Origin: Bradyrhizobium sp. RD5-C2
GTDB taxonomy: Bacteria; Pseudomonadota; Alphaproteobacteria; Rhizobiales; Xanthobacteraceae
Reading direction: 5' to 3'
Length of the DNA: 64,000 bases
Assembly (NCBI RefSeq): GCF_019972155.1
Contig: NZ_BOVL01000012.1
Coordinates: 442,007-506,006 of the forward strand
Position numbers and translations under genes: made by a program
Notes under the pieces: model-generated
Seen by the model: the letters and a program-made list of their open reading frames with translations, nothing else
What the model was told of the DNA's origin: nothing
Database searches by the model: none
Part shown: positions 33,478 to 42,751 of the stretch, in pieces
Position numbering within the stretch: the stretch's first letter is position 1
Layout: each line of letters opens with the position of its first letter

Positions 33478-33813
33478 TCAGTGGGTCGACTTCTTCGCCT
33501 TGTGCGACTTGGAGACCTTTCGCTTCGCAGCGACCGGCCGCCGTTCGACACGCTCGCTCGCCTCACGCGGCTCGGGATCTGCGCGGAAGAACACGCGGCA
33601 GGCCGGCGACAGCTGCGCCCTGTTCCTGATCATGCAGGCCGTGATGCGATCGACATCGGGAATCTCGGGACCACAAAGCCGGAACGCATCCGGCGTACAG
33701 GCCTGCTGCTGGTCGGGCGTGTAGGCCTCACTCCGGGCCGGCAGCAGCAGCGCGGCAAAGCCGACCACTGATATCAACGCAAACGAAAAACTCCTTGAAC
33801 CGGCGGTCCCCAT
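33478..33813 (-). CDS. Exported cysteine-rich protein, GLG1-repeat-like (111 aa)
   Basis: A signal peptide (SRSFSFALISVVGFAALLL) is followed by a segment with CTPDAFRLCGPEIPD, ITACMIRNRAQLSPAC: four cysteines in the spacing of the Cys-rich GLG1-type repeat. The C-terminus is a very basic Lys/Arg/His tail. It is probably periplasmic and disulfide-bonded. It is the last gene before the tRNA fragment that marks the island edge. Confidence 0.68.
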   Translation of the reverse strand: MGTAGSRSFSFALISVVGFAALLLPARSEAYTPDQQQACTPDAFRLCGPEIPDVDRITACMIRNRAQLSPACRVFFRADPEPREASERVERRPVAAKRKVSKSHKAKKSTH

Positions 33814-33987
33814 GCATCCCCCCAAGGTGGCACTAAGGTGTCGTTAAGGCGTCGTTTCGCGGAGTGTGGGTGATGGCACGAGGAAGTGCAAGCGGGCGAG
33901 ATGACACGCCACCGGCGATCAAGGGAGACGGCAAGCGATCTTGCGATGGCCCCGAGCTTGCGACGTCGCGGTGGGTGATGGTGTGGA

Positions 33988-34032
33988 TGGTACAGTTGGG
34001 TGGGCTCGAACCACCGACCTCCTGTTCCACAG
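33988..34032 (-). other. 3' fragment of a tRNA-His gene: candidate attachment site
   Basis: Read on the minus strand, these 45 bases form the 3' half of a tRNA: anticodon loop CTGTGGA (anticodon GTG), 3' anticodon stem ACAGG, a five-base variable loop, a perfect T stem GGTGG/CCACC around TTCGAGC, the 3' acceptor strand CAACTGT, discriminator A and an encoded CCA. The 5' half is absent; upstream sequence is an unrelated T-rich stretch. An A73 tRNA-His is known for alphaproteobacteria. A tyrosine recombinase begins 151 bases away, so this is most simply an att remnant. Confidence 0.82.
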
Positions 34033-34182
34033 GCAAAAAAAGAGCTCCGCCGGTATTACGATATTCCCGCCGTTTGCGCGAAAATGTCATTATTATCAAT
34101 AGGTAAGACCGAAGCGCCTCGCCTTATCTGCGCTCCAATTGGCGCTATGGTGGTAGCTAAGTGGTAGCTACAGAGGCGACGG

Positions 34183-35454
34183 ATGGCGGTCTCGAGTATA
34201 ACGATTCGCGCAGTCCAAGCGCTCAAGCCAGGCGAAGCTATTTGGGACGCAGACCACCGCCAAGCGGTGCGAGGTTTTGGCGTTCGGCGTCAACGTGACC
34301 AAGCGACCTACGTCCTCAAGTACCGAGTGTTCGGCCGGCAGCGCTTCGTCACCATCGGTCCTCATGGCGCCCCCTGGACACCCGAGCTCGCACGTAGGGA
34401 AGCCAAGCGGCTTTTGGGTCTGGTTGCCGACGGCAAAGACCCGGCGGACGAGAAAGCCAAGGCCCGCATGCAGGCGGCCGACACCCTCCGGGTGATCGCG
34501 GATCAATATCTCCGGAACGCCAAGCAAAGGCTGAGGCCCACGACCTACTCGGGAATAGAGCGGTACCTGTTGGTCATTTGGAAACCTTTGCATCCTGTCT
34601 CGGTCTTCCAGATCACCCGTCGTCACATCTCGGCTCGTATCGCTGACATCGCATCACGTCATGGAAAGGTCTCAGCGGCCCGCGCCCGTACCGCGCTGTC
34701 CTCAATGTTCAACTGGGCAATCCGCGAGGGACTCGACATTGCCGCGAACCCGGTTCTCGGCACCAATCGACCCGCGCAGCCGGGAAGCCGGGAACGGGTC
34801 CTCACCGAGTCGGAGCTTTCAGCCATCTGGCAGGCCTGCGAGGATGACGATTACGGACGCATTGTGCGTTTGTTGCTCCTCACAGCCCAACGCCGTCATG
34901 AAGTAGGCAGTATGCAATGGACCGAACTCGATACGAGTTCGGGGCTCTGGACCCTGCCAGGTGCCCGGACCAAGAACCATCGCGAGCACTTGCTGCCATT
35001 GGTTCCCGCCGCCTTGGCCTTGCTCCCGCCCCGCCGAAAAAGCCGAGACTTCCTCTTTGGCGACGGGCCCCGACGCAGCAGTGACCCGCATCGTGGGTTC
35101 TCCGGCTGGTCAAAGTCGAAGGCGGCGCTTGATGAGCGCATCGCCGAGGCCCTCGGCGAACCCCTGCCCCATTGGACGGTTCACGATCTCCGGAGATCGG
35201 CGTCCACGGTAATGGCCGACCGGCTTGGCGTGTTGCCACACATCGTGGAGGCGATCTTAAACCACGTCAGCGGCCACCGGGCCGGCGTTGCCGGCGTATA
35301 TAACCGCGCTCGGTACGCCGCCGAGATGCGCGAGGCGCTTGAACGCTGGGCACAACACGTTACGGCCTTGCCAGGACATGTTGGCGCTGTGAAAGCGAGC
35401 GCCGGCTTCTCTCATCCTGGTGCCTCCCAAAGGGCCGTTGGAGTCCTTTCCTAG
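34183..35454 (+). CDS. Tyrosine recombinase (P4-type integrase)
   Basis: A 423-residue integrase with an N-terminal DUF4102-like arm-binding region (GEAIWDADHRQAVRGFGVRR, then YVLKYRVFGRQRFVTIG), a core-binding domain (about 100-190) and the catalytic domain. Catalytic residues are visible: Arg237 in TAQRRHEVGSM, His334-x-x-Arg337 in HDLRRSAS, a C-terminal His in NHVSGH, and the nucleophile Tyr373 in AGVYNR. It sits beside a 3' tRNA-His fragment and points into the putative island. It should catalyse integration and excision at that site. Confidence 0.93.
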   Translation: MAVSSITIRAVQALKPGEAIWDADHRQAVRGFGVRRQRDQATYVLKYRVFGRQRFVTIGPHGAPWTPELARREAKRLLGLVADGKDPADEKAKARMQAADTLRVIADQYLRNAKQRLRPTTYSGIERYLLVIWKPLHPVSVFQITRRHISARIADIASRHGKVSAARARTALSSMFNWAIREGLDIAANPVLGTNRPAQPGSRERVLTESELSAIWQACEDDDYGRIVRLLLLTAQRRHEVGSMQWTELDTSSGLWTLPGARTKNHREHLLPLVPAALALLPPRRKSRDFLFGDGPRRSSDPHRGFSGWSKSKAALDERIAEALGEPLPHWTVHDLRRSASTVMADRLGVLPHIVEAILNHVSGHRAGVAGVYNRARYAAEMREALERWAQHVTALPGHVGAVKASAGFSHPGASQRAVGVLS

Positions 35455-35934
35455 TTCGTGTAACTGGCCTGCGGCAATCGGGGGTCGAGGCACCAAGATC
35501 TACGATATTTTCTCCGGGCGTCCGCCAAAACCTGGATCCCATCGAGTGGTAGGTTCAAATCGGGATAGGAGCCGCGGGTTTCGAGTCGTGGTCCGCTACA
35601 TCGCAAGACCCACTATGCTCGAAGCCCCTTTCTTCTTACTAACGGGCAGCCTCCCCCTCGAGATCCTCGTGATAGCGCGGCAAAGGCCGCCTTTCGCCCG
35701 CAATTCCTCGCCGCCCAAAATGCGCGCCCAAATACCTGCAGATCCCCCATCTCAAAGGCGTGGCCTTGGGCCGGCGAGAGGGTCGGAACCAGTTTGCCGC
35801 CGGCTTGAGAGTTCGCGTCGGGAAATTTGCGTTGCGGAATATGCGAAGAAAATCGGCTCGGATCGGCTGATGCCGTTGGATTCCTCCTCCACCCAATTCA
35901 AACGCTCCCTTTACAATGCCCGGACAAGCTCTAC
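35455..35934. other. 480-bp gap, no supported gene
   Basis: Frames cross this segment on both strands, but none has a convincing start, ribosome-binding site or protein-like composition. I see no transposase motif and no clear inverted repeats. It separates the integrase from the first cargo gene and may hold remnants of earlier insertions. Confidence 0.45.
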
Positions 35935-37146
35935 CTACCGCCGGCTGAGCAGGATGTTCCGCTGTTGCAGATCCTTGATCCTCTCGGGCGCAAAGTCGAG
36001 TTGGCCAAGAACCTCTTCATTGTGCTCGCCCTGATAGGCCGGCAGGCCGGGCGACGGCAGTTCCGAACGGCTGAATATCCAGGGGTTGCCCGGCATGCGG
36101 ACCAGCCCGCCGGCGCGGTCATCGACCTCGATCACGGCGTTCCACTCCTTGGCCCACTCCGTCTGCACGAACTCATTGACCGTACGCACGCGCCCAACCG
36201 CGAGCCCGGCTTCACTGACCTGCGCCTGCAACTGTTCGAGGTTCTCGAACGTGGTGATCCAGGCGCGGATTTCCGCGAGCAGCGGCGCGAGGTTCTGCCG
36301 GCGCAGGCTGGCGGTGGCGTAGCGCGGATCCGCCAGCAGATCGCTTCGACGCATCATGGCGCAGTAGCGCGTGAACATCGGCGAATAGATCGGGCTCGCG
36401 GCGATCGTCAGCCGGGTGCCGTCGGACATCTCGAAGATGTGCGACTCGTTCGCCGACAGAGCTATCGGCTCGCCGTCGGTATCGATCCCCGACATCATCG
36501 CGCCGGCGCGCTCGTTGACTGACAGCATCGTCGCGGCCATCGACACGTCGATGTGTTGTCCCTCGCCGGTGCGGTTGCGATGCTGAAGCGCGGCGAGCAC
36601 GGCGATCACGCCCTGCAGCCCGGTATAGACATCGGCGTGGCTGCAGGAATCGCCGCGCGGCTCGGTCAGCGCCTCGCCGAAGTGATCCTGCACGATCGAG
36701 GTCAGGCCGGTCTCGGCCTGCACCGTTGGCGCAAAGGCCGGACGATTGCGCCATGAGGTCGACTGCCCGTAACCGCTCAGCGAGACGTAGATGATGCCGG
36801 GGTTGAAGGCGCGCACGTCATCATAGCTAAAGGCGAATCGCGCCAAGGTACCGGGACGGAAATTCTCGACAATGATGTCGGCATCTTTACACAGACGAGC
36901 GACGATCTCGCGCCCCTCCACGTAGTTCAGGTCGATACTGAGGTTCCGCTTGCCGGCGTTCTGCTGCACGAAGTAGAGACCCATGCCGCCGACGTAAGGC
37001 AATCCGGCGCGGCCGATATCGCCGGACGGCGGCTCGATCTTCGTGACGTCTGCGCCGAGGTCGCGCAGCGCCTTGGTGCAGTGCGGACCGGCCAGCACTC
37101 GGGTGAAGTCGACCACCCGTAATCCTTGAAGAGGCGCAGCCGACAT
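35935..37146 (-). CDS. Class III CoA-transferase (CaiB/BaiF family)
   Basis: A 403-residue CoA-transferase that moves CoA between a carboxylic acid and an acyl-CoA. Landmarks are GLRVVDFTRVLAGPHCTKALRDLGADVTK at the start, the NAGKRNLSIDL loop, and the catalytic aspartate Asp172 in SHADVYTGLQG. The gene starts two bases after the stop of an enoyl-CoA hydratase, forming a two-gene operon. It probably activates an imported acid for degradation. The acid cannot be identified from sequence. Confidence 0.92.
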   Translation of the reverse strand: MSAAPLQGLRVVDFTRVLAGPHCTKALRDLGADVTKIEPPSGDIGRAGLPYVGGMGLYFVQQNAGKRNLSIDLNYVEGREIVARLCKDADIIVENFRPGTLARFAFSYDDVRAFNPGIIYVSLSGYGQSTSWRNRPAFAPTVQAETGLTSIVQDHFGEALTEPRGDSCSHADVYTGLQGVIAVLAALQHRNRTGEGQHIDVSMAATMLSVNERAGAMMSGIDTDGEPIALSANESHIFEMSDGTRLTIAASPIYSPMFTRYCAMMRRSDLLADPRYATASLRRQNLAPLLAEIRAWITTFENLEQLQAQVSEAGLAVGRVRTVNEFVQTEWAKEWNAVIEVDDRAGGLVRMPGNPWIFSRSELPSPGLPAYQGEHNEEVLGQLDFAPERIKDLQQRNILLSRR

Positions 37147-37148
37147 TG

Positions 37149-37916
37149 TCAGTCTCCCTCGAAGACGGCCGTGGCCGGGCCCGATGCGAAGAAGGCATCG
37201 GCGCCGCGCTGGCGATCCTTGGCCTTCCAGATCATGTCGTTGATCTCGACCTGCCGTGCGTCTGCGGCCGCGACGCCGCCGCGCGCCTGCAGATTGGCCT
37301 GCATCTTGACGCCCGCGAGGACCTTGGTCGGACCGGCGGCAAGCTGCCGGGCCATGGTCATCGATGATGCCGCCAGCTCCGCTTCCGGGACGACGAGGTT
37401 GATGATGCCCCAGCGTTCGAACGCCTCGGGCGTGTGACGGCGGCCGAGCATCGCGATCTCCTTGGCGCGCGCGATGCCGGCGCGTTGCGCGATGCGCTGG
37501 GTGCCACCGAGCAACGGCAGCAATCCGACAGCGACCTCGACCTGGCCGAGGAACGCGGTGTTCGCCGCGATGATCATGTCACAGGTCAACGCGAGCTCGA
37601 GACCGCCGCCCAGCACACCGCCGTTGACGGCTGCAACCGTCGGAACCGGCGCGTCCTCCAGACTGCGCCAGACTTTTTCAAGACCGGCCTGATCAGTGTG
37701 CAGCTTGGTGCCGGTTCCCCACGACGCCATCTCCGCGCCGGCGCAGAAGTGCCGCATCGCACTGCGCAGCAGGATGGCACGGCAGCCGGCCGCGACCACT
37801 GCGTGGTAAGCGCCGACCACATCGTTGATGAGCTGGTCGTCGAGCAAATTGTGCGGCGGCTTCGCCAGCGTGACCACGCCGACCTTGCCGTCCATCTCGT
37901 AATTTACTGTCGCCAT
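37149..37916 (-). CDS. Enoyl-CoA hydratase/isomerase (island copy)
   Basis: A 255-residue crotonase-family enzyme, only distantly like the one at 12371. The oxyanion segments are FCAGAEMASW and AVNGGVLGGGLE, and both hydratase glutamates are kept (GGGLE and GQVEVAVG). LLGGTQRIAQR is typical. It is the first gene of an operon with the CoA-transferase and is divergent from the AraC regulator, with 246 bases between their starts. Confidence 0.9.
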   Translation of the reverse strand: MATVNYEMDGKVGVVTLAKPPHNLLDDQLINDVVGAYHAVVAAGCRAILLRSAMRHFCAGAEMASWGTGTKLHTDQAGLEKVWRSLEDAPVPTVAAVNGGVLGGGLELALTCDMIIAANTAFLGQVEVAVGLLPLLGGTQRIAQRAGIARAKEIAMLGRRHTPEAFERWGIINLVVPEAELAASSMTMARQLAAGPTKVLAGVKMQANLQARGGVAAADARQVEINDMIWKAKDRQRGADAFFASGPATAVFEGD

Positions 37917-38162
37917 CGGAGTTCCCTCGTTCGATCCAAAAGGCCCGCGCCGCGGTCGACGCGGCATCACGACGGGCGGACGTTTCCTCACTGCGGGCGG
38001 CCTTGGCGCAGGTCCCGCTGTTCTGATGTTTTGAATGTTGCGCGTCATAACAAGCGTGACAACGTCAAGCTCTGCCAATTATGATGTCGAAAATTGCCAA
38101 TCGGCCGGAAGAGCCGTTCGCTGGCTTGTCAATCTGTGCCAGCCGGACGTAGAGGAACCGCC

Positions 38163-39239
38163 ATGAAATCGATCAAGATCGTGATGCCGATCTCGAGCGA
38201 TCCCGATGCGCCGACGCAGAGCCTGCTGGGCCTGGCCGCACTGGCCGCCGAGCTCGCGGCGCAGGGCGTGTCGGTTCGGGAGTTGTTTGCACGGACCGGT
38301 CTCGACGCTTCCCAGCTCGAGGATCCCCATGCGCGCATCTCGCACCGGCAACGGCTGGCGATCTACCGCAACGCGATGCGGCTGGCGAAGCGATCCGACA
38401 TTGGGCTGCTCGCGGGCGCTCGGCAGCGCATCAGTGATTACGGAATCTACGGCTATGCGCTGGTGTCGAGCCGGACATTCGGCGAAGCGCTGATGTTCTC
38501 CCTCGACCACATCACGATGGCCGGACCGGCGGTGCGGCAGATCAGCTTCCGGATCGAGCACGGAACAACCGCGATCCTGCGCAGCCACGGGCTCGATCCG
38601 CTCGGCGAGTTGTTGCCATTTGCCGCGGAATTCTGGCGCAGCTCGATGACCGCGGTGTTCAGCCGCATCCTCGAGTCACCCTTCCCCAGCAAGCGGATGA
38701 TCTTTCCGTTCCCGGCCCCCGTGCACTGGCGCAACTATGAGCGGATGTTCAACTGCCCGATCGACTTCGGTGCCGACCGCATGGAATGGCATTTCGACGC
38801 CAAGATACTCGATCTGCCTTGCCCCAATGCCAACCCGATCACCGCGAAGATCTGCCAGCAGCTCTGCGACGTCGTTATGACCGAACGGCCCGGCGAATCC
38901 GAACTGGTCAGGCGGATCAGAGCCGCATGCCTCAACAGTCCCAACCGATTTGCCGGCGCGCCGGAGATCGCATCGCAGCTCGGGCTGTCGTTGCGAACCT
39001 TCCACCGCAGACTGGCGGAGGATGGGCGATCGTTCCAGTCGATCGTCGACGGGATGCGGCGATCGATTGCGACGGAGTTGCTGGAGAATACGCATCTGGC
39101 AATCGACCAGGTCGCCGAGCGTGTCGGCTTTGCCGACGCGACGAGCTTCCGCAAGGCGTTCAAGAAATGGACCAACCGCTCGCCGTCGGATTTCCGCCAC
39201 CCTACAGTGCAGCGGCCAGCAGCATCGCCAGACGCGTGA
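38163..39239 (+). CDS. AraC family regulator with Arabinose_bd-type N-terminus
   Basis: A 358-residue regulator. The N-terminal two thirds match the arabinose-binding-like domain of OruR/ArgR-type AraC proteins (VSVRELFARTGLDASQLEDP, then a long SRTFGEALMFSLDHI stretch). The C-terminal 100 residues form the AraC double helix-turn-helix: EIASQLGLSLRTFHRRLAEDG and DQVAERVGFADATSFRKAFKKWTNRSPSDFR. It stands between the hydratase/CoA-transferase operon and the fumarylacetoacetase/symporter operon and probably controls one or both. The effector is unknown. Confidence 0.9.
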   Translation: MKSIKIVMPISSDPDAPTQSLLGLAALAAELAAQGVSVRELFARTGLDASQLEDPHARISHRQRLAIYRNAMRLAKRSDIGLLAGARQRISDYGIYGYALVSSRTFGEALMFSLDHITMAGPAVRQISFRIEHGTTAILRSHGLDPLGELLPFAAEFWRSSMTAVFSRILESPFPSKRMIFPFPAPVHWRNYERMFNCPIDFGADRMEWHFDAKILDLPCPNANPITAKICQQLCDVVMTERPGESELVRRIRAACLNSPNRFAGAPEIASQLGLSLRTFHRRLAEDGRSFQSIVDGMRRSIATELLENTHLAIDQVAERVGFADATSFRKAFKKWTNRSPSDFRHPTVQRPAASPDA

Positions 39240-39354
39240 CCTGCAGCAGCGACAACCCGACTGCCAGCGTCAGAAGCTGTCCGAAACGGACGTCCTCCGG
39301 GTCGACCGCCGCGCCCTGCAGATGCGCGTAGATGAGCGGCGACTGAAACTCCAT
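39202..39354 (-). CDS. Possible small membrane protein (50 aa)
   Basis: An ATG at 39354 with GGGAGG seven bases upstream opens 50 codons ending in a hydrophobic helix (FGQLLTLAVGLSLLQVTRLAMLL region). It lies 16 bases past the fumarylacetoacetase stop, on the same strand, and overlaps the end of the convergent AraC gene by 38 bases. The good ribosome-binding site is the main support. Confidence 0.42.
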   Translation of the reverse strand: MEFQSPLIYAHLQGAAVDPEDVRFGQLLTLAVGLSLLQVTRLAMLLAAAL

Positions 39355-39370
39355 ATCGGCCTCCCGCCAA

Positions 39371-40726
39371 TCAGGTATGGTCGCTTCCAGCAATCGCGGC
39401 ATGCGCCGGCGCGATCCTGCCGACGCATGATCCGAACCCGATGCTCGCAAAACCCTCCCGGCTGCAGCGGCCGCGGAAGGTGACTTCGTCGCCATCCTCG
39501 AGAAAGCCGCGGCTCTCGCCGTTCGGTAGCACGGCCGGCCGTGCTCCTGCGGCGGTGAACTCGAGCATGCTCGAGAGCTGCGCCGGACTAGGTCCCGAGA
39601 TGGTGCCGGTGCCGATCAGGTCGCCCGGCTGCAGATTGCAGCCGTTGATGCTGTGGTGCGCGACCATCTGCGCCGGCGTCCAGTACAGGTGCTTGGCGTT
39701 GGATGTGAGAATCGCCGCAGCGGGCTGGCTCGCGGCGCGCATCTGCGCGGTCGAGAGCAGGACCTCGAGCTGAATGTCCAGGCCGCCGTGCGATTGATCG
39801 GCCGTGTCGAACAGGTAATCGAGCGGCCGCGGATCGCCATCCGGGCGCGCCAGCGCCGCGACGCGGAACGGCGCCAACGCGTCCGACGTGACGACCCAGG
39901 GTGACACCGAGGTCGCAAAGCTCTTGCTGAGGAACGGCCCAAGCGGGAACATTTCCCAGCGCTGGATGTCGCGCGCCGACCAGTCGTTCAGCAGCGAATA
40001 GCCGACGATCTGCTGCGATGCCTCGGAGATCGGGACCGGATTGCCGAGGCGATTGCCGGCAGCGACGTAGAGACCCATCTCGAGCTCGAAATCCAGCCGT
40101 TCGCACGGGCCAAAGCTCGGAGCGCCGCCAATCGCCGCCGGCGGACGCTGCCCGAGCGGCCGCCGCACGATCCCGCGCCCGACCTGCACCGACGACGCCC
40201 GGCCGTGATAGGCGATGGGGACCCATTTGTAGTTCGCGGGAAGCGGATTTTCCGGAGTCAGGAGCGCGCCCGCCGCCCTCGCGTGATAGATGCCGGCGTA
40301 GAAGTCCGTGTAGTTCGATACCCGTGTCGGCAGATGCGGCGTTGCATCCGCGATCGGCGTCAGGAGCTCGGACGCGCGGCATCTGGTGTCATTGGCCGCG
40401 CTGCCCTGGCCGAGCAGATCGGCGGTGAGGCGGCGCAGCTCCCGTAGCGCCATGGGTCCGAGCGCGAACAACGCATTGAGCGTATCCTGCTGCAGCGCCT
40501 GGCGGATCGACGCCGTAAGACGCTCATCCGAACCGAGCGCCCGCTTCAGGTCAAAGACGAGATCCCCGATGGCAGTACCGATCCGCGGCTGCGGATCGGC
40601 CGCGGTGCCGAAGACACCGAGCGGTAGATTCTGGATCGGGAAATCGGTCGCGATGCGGTTTGCCGTTTCGACGAAACTCTTCCGCGCCGGGTCGTGGGTC
40701 TCATCGAGTTGAACTGCGTTGGTCAT
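39371..40726 (-). CDS. Fumarylacetoacetase-type hydrolase
   Basis: A 451-residue enzyme matching the full-length fumarylacetoacetase design: an SH3-like N-terminal domain (DFPIQNLPLGVF) and a C-terminal FAH domain with YTDFYAGIYHA, YHGRASSV, the metal-binding carboxylates of LDFELEMGLYV, and LNDWSARDIQRWE. It cleaves a C-C bond in fumarylacetoacetate or a related acylpyruvate, the last step of tyrosine/homogentisate breakdown. No homogentisate dioxygenase or maleylacetoacetate isomerase lies nearby, so a different substrate is possible. Start at 40726. Confidence 0.88.
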   Translation of the reverse strand: MTNAVQLDETHDPARKSFVETANRIATDFPIQNLPLGVFGTAADPQPRIGTAIGDLVFDLKRALGSDERLTASIRQALQQDTLNALFALGPMALRELRRLTADLLGQGSAANDTRCRASELLTPIADATPHLPTRVSNYTDFYAGIYHARAAGALLTPENPLPANYKWVPIAYHGRASSVQVGRGIVRRPLGQRPPAAIGGAPSFGPCERLDFELEMGLYVAAGNRLGNPVPISEASQQIVGYSLLNDWSARDIQRWEMFPLGPFLSKSFATSVSPWVVTSDALAPFRVAALARPDGDPRPLDYLFDTADQSHGGLDIQLEVLLSTAQMRAASQPAAAILTSNAKHLYWTPAQMVAHHSINGCNLQPGDLIGTGTISGPSPAQLSSMLEFTAAGARPAVLPNGESRGFLEDGDEVTFRGRCSREGFASIGFGSCVGRIAPAHAAIAGSDHT

Positions 40727-40742
40727 GCCCGGCTCCTCGATG

Positions 40743-42437
40743 TCACGAGACCGCGGCGGCGAGAGCTGGTCGCTTGCTGGCCAAAGCTGTTCCGATCTCT
40801 GACTGGATAAACTGCGCAGCAAACGCTTCGCGTTCGCACGATGCGCGTTCGCTCCGGTCCGTCACCGAGAACAGCCAGACCAATAGGAAGGCCAGAGGCA
40901 TCGAAAACAGCGCGGGATTGTCGTACGGGAACAACGCCGTTGAAAAGCCGAAGACGGCGACCCAGACCGTCTTGCTGAGCACGACGAGGACGACTGATGC
41001 GACGAGGCCAGCGAGGCCGCCGGCAACGGCGCCGCGCGTGGTGGTGCCACGCCAGAACATCGCCATTGCCAGCACTGGAAAGTTGCAGCTCGCGGCCACC
41101 GACAATGCAAGCCCCGCCATGAAAGCCACGTTCTGGTTCTCGAAAGCATAGGCCAGCAGAACCGCAACGACGCCGATGGCGACAGCCGATATCTTCGAGA
41201 CCAGCAGCTCGCGCACTTCCGATGCCTTGCCGCCGGCTAGCACCTGGCCGTAGATGTCATGACTGACAGCCGAGGCGCCGGCGAGCGTCAGGCCGGCCAC
41301 GACGGCGAGAATGGTCGCGAATGCGACCGCCGAGATAAATCCGAGCAGCAGCGGTCCACCCATCGCGTGGGCGAGATGGATCGACGCCATGTTCGGGCCG
41401 CCGATCAGATCGGCGATCTTGTTGAACTGTCCGGACGCCGCAACGTTGAAATAGCTGGGATCGGTCATCAGGATTGCAGCGGCGGCAAAGCCCAGCACCG
41501 GAATGATCCAGCAGAAATAGGCGACGCAGGCCGTCGCATAGAATACGGATTTGCGGGCCGCCGCGGCGTCCTTCACCGTGAAGAACCGCATCAGGATGTG
41601 CGGCAGGCCGGCGGTGCCGAACACGAGCGCGAGGCCAAGCGAGATGGCGGACACCGGTTCGGCAAACAGGCCGCCGGGCACGAGAATGGCGGCGCCTTTG
41701 GGATGGACCTGGCTTGCGGCCGCGAGCAGCCGTCCGAGGCTGAAGTCGAAATGCCACAACGCGGCCAGAGCGAGCAGTGTTCCGCCACACAGCAGCAACA
41801 CGGCCTTGGTGATCTGCACCCATGTCGTGGCCTGCATGCCCCCAACGATCACGTAGAGGATCATCAGCACGCCGACGCCGAGCACGGCGAAGATGTAATT
41901 CATGCCGAACAGCAGCTGAATCACCTTGCCCGCACCGATCAGCTGCGCGATCAGGTAGAACAGGACGACGACGAGACTTCCGGTCGCGGCGACCAGCCGA
42001 ACCGGCGTCCGCTGCAGGCGAAACGCGGCCGCATCGGCAAAGGTGTAGCTACCGAGGTTGCGCATTCGCTCCGACATCAGGAACAGCACGATCGGCCATC
42101 CCGTGAGAAACCCGAGTGCGTAGATGAAGCCGTCGAAGCCGTTGGCGTAGACCAGCGCGGATATGCCGAGAAAGGCCGCCGCCGACAGGAAATCGCCGGC
42201 GGTCGCCAACCCGTTCTGCACCGGGGTGATCGCGTGTCCGGCGGTATAGAAGCCTGCTTTCGATCCTGTGCTGCCGGCCGAGCGCCAGGTGATGACGAGC
42301 GTGACGGCGACGATCATGAGGAACATCCCGATCGCGATCCAGTCGGGCCCCCGCACCCTCGTCGCCGTCGTCCCCTGGGCCATGGCCGCGAATGGAAACG
42401 CGACGCAAAGCGCGATCAACAGCGACCTAACGATCAT
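40743..42437 (-). CDS. Sodium:solute symporter (ActP-like)
   Basis: A 564-residue transporter with a cleavable-looking N-terminal segment and about 13 hydrophobic helices. SSS-family landmarks are AITPVQNGLATAGDFLSAAAFLGIS in helix 2 and FGTAGLPHILMRFFTV, as in the acetate/pyruvate permease ActP group. It overlaps the upstream DUF485 gene by four bases (ATGA), the classical arrangement of acetate-type permeases. It should import a monocarboxylate with sodium, presumably the substrate of the neighbouring CoA-thioester enzymes. Confidence 0.9.
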   Translation of the reverse strand: MIVRSLLIALCVAFPFAAMAQGTTATRVRGPDWIAIGMFLMIVAVTLVITWRSAGSTGSKAGFYTAGHAITPVQNGLATAGDFLSAAAFLGISALVYANGFDGFIYALGFLTGWPIVLFLMSERMRNLGSYTFADAAAFRLQRTPVRLVAATGSLVVVLFYLIAQLIGAGKVIQLLFGMNYIFAVLGVGVLMILYVIVGGMQATTWVQITKAVLLLCGGTLLALAALWHFDFSLGRLLAAASQVHPKGAAILVPGGLFAEPVSAISLGLALVFGTAGLPHILMRFFTVKDAAAARKSVFYATACVAYFCWIIPVLGFAAAAILMTDPSYFNVAASGQFNKIADLIGGPNMASIHLAHAMGGPLLLGFISAVAFATILAVVAGLTLAGASAVSHDIYGQVLAGGKASEVRELLVSKISAVAIGVVAVLLAYAFENQNVAFMAGLALSVAASCNFPVLAMAMFWRGTTTRGAVAGGLAGLVASVVLVVLSKTVWVAVFGFSTALFPYDNPALFSMPLAFLLVWLFSVTDRSERASCEREAFAAQFIQSEIGTALASKRPALAAAVS

Positions 42438-42751
42438 CGGCCGAACTCCTGATTGACGAGGCGCGTAAGTTCGTCGAAGCGCGTGTTCGACCGTTGAACA
42501 TAGAAGCCCGTGAACGCGATGATTGCTGCGACCATGAGAAGCGCGATCGCGAAGCCAACCGGCATCGCACTCCCGGCGAAGCTCGCGCCGAGCGCGGCTT
42601 TCGCCGTCGAAATCAGCGCGATGAAACCGAAGAACATGAGCAGAGTCAGGATCGACAACCCCCATCGCAACCGCGCCCGTCCCGAGACCAGTTCCCTGAA
42701 CGCGGCATCGGCGAGGATTTTTCGCGTGCGGTCGGGCGACAGTTGCAGCAT
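42434..42751 (-). CDS. DUF485 membrane protein, symporter partner
   Basis: A 105-residue protein with two hydrophobic helices (about 30-52 and 62-84) and the DUF485 pattern (AAFRELVSGRARLRWGLSI at the start, FTGFYVQRSNTRFDELTRLVNQEF at the end). YjcH in E. coli is the known analogue next to actP. The ATG at 42751 is chosen over an upstream one because AGGAGG lies at the right distance. It is the first gene of the DUF485-symporter-hydrolase operon. Confidence 0.88.
   Translation of the reverse strand: MLQLSPDRTRKILADAAFRELVSGRARLRWGLSILTLLMFFGFIALISTAKAALGASFAGSAMPVGFAIALLMVAAIIAFTGFYVQRSNTRFDELTRLVNQEFGR

Noticed and set aside
41259..42452. A 397-codon plus-strand frame
   Set aside because: It is antisense to the sodium:solute symporter and has no domain pattern.
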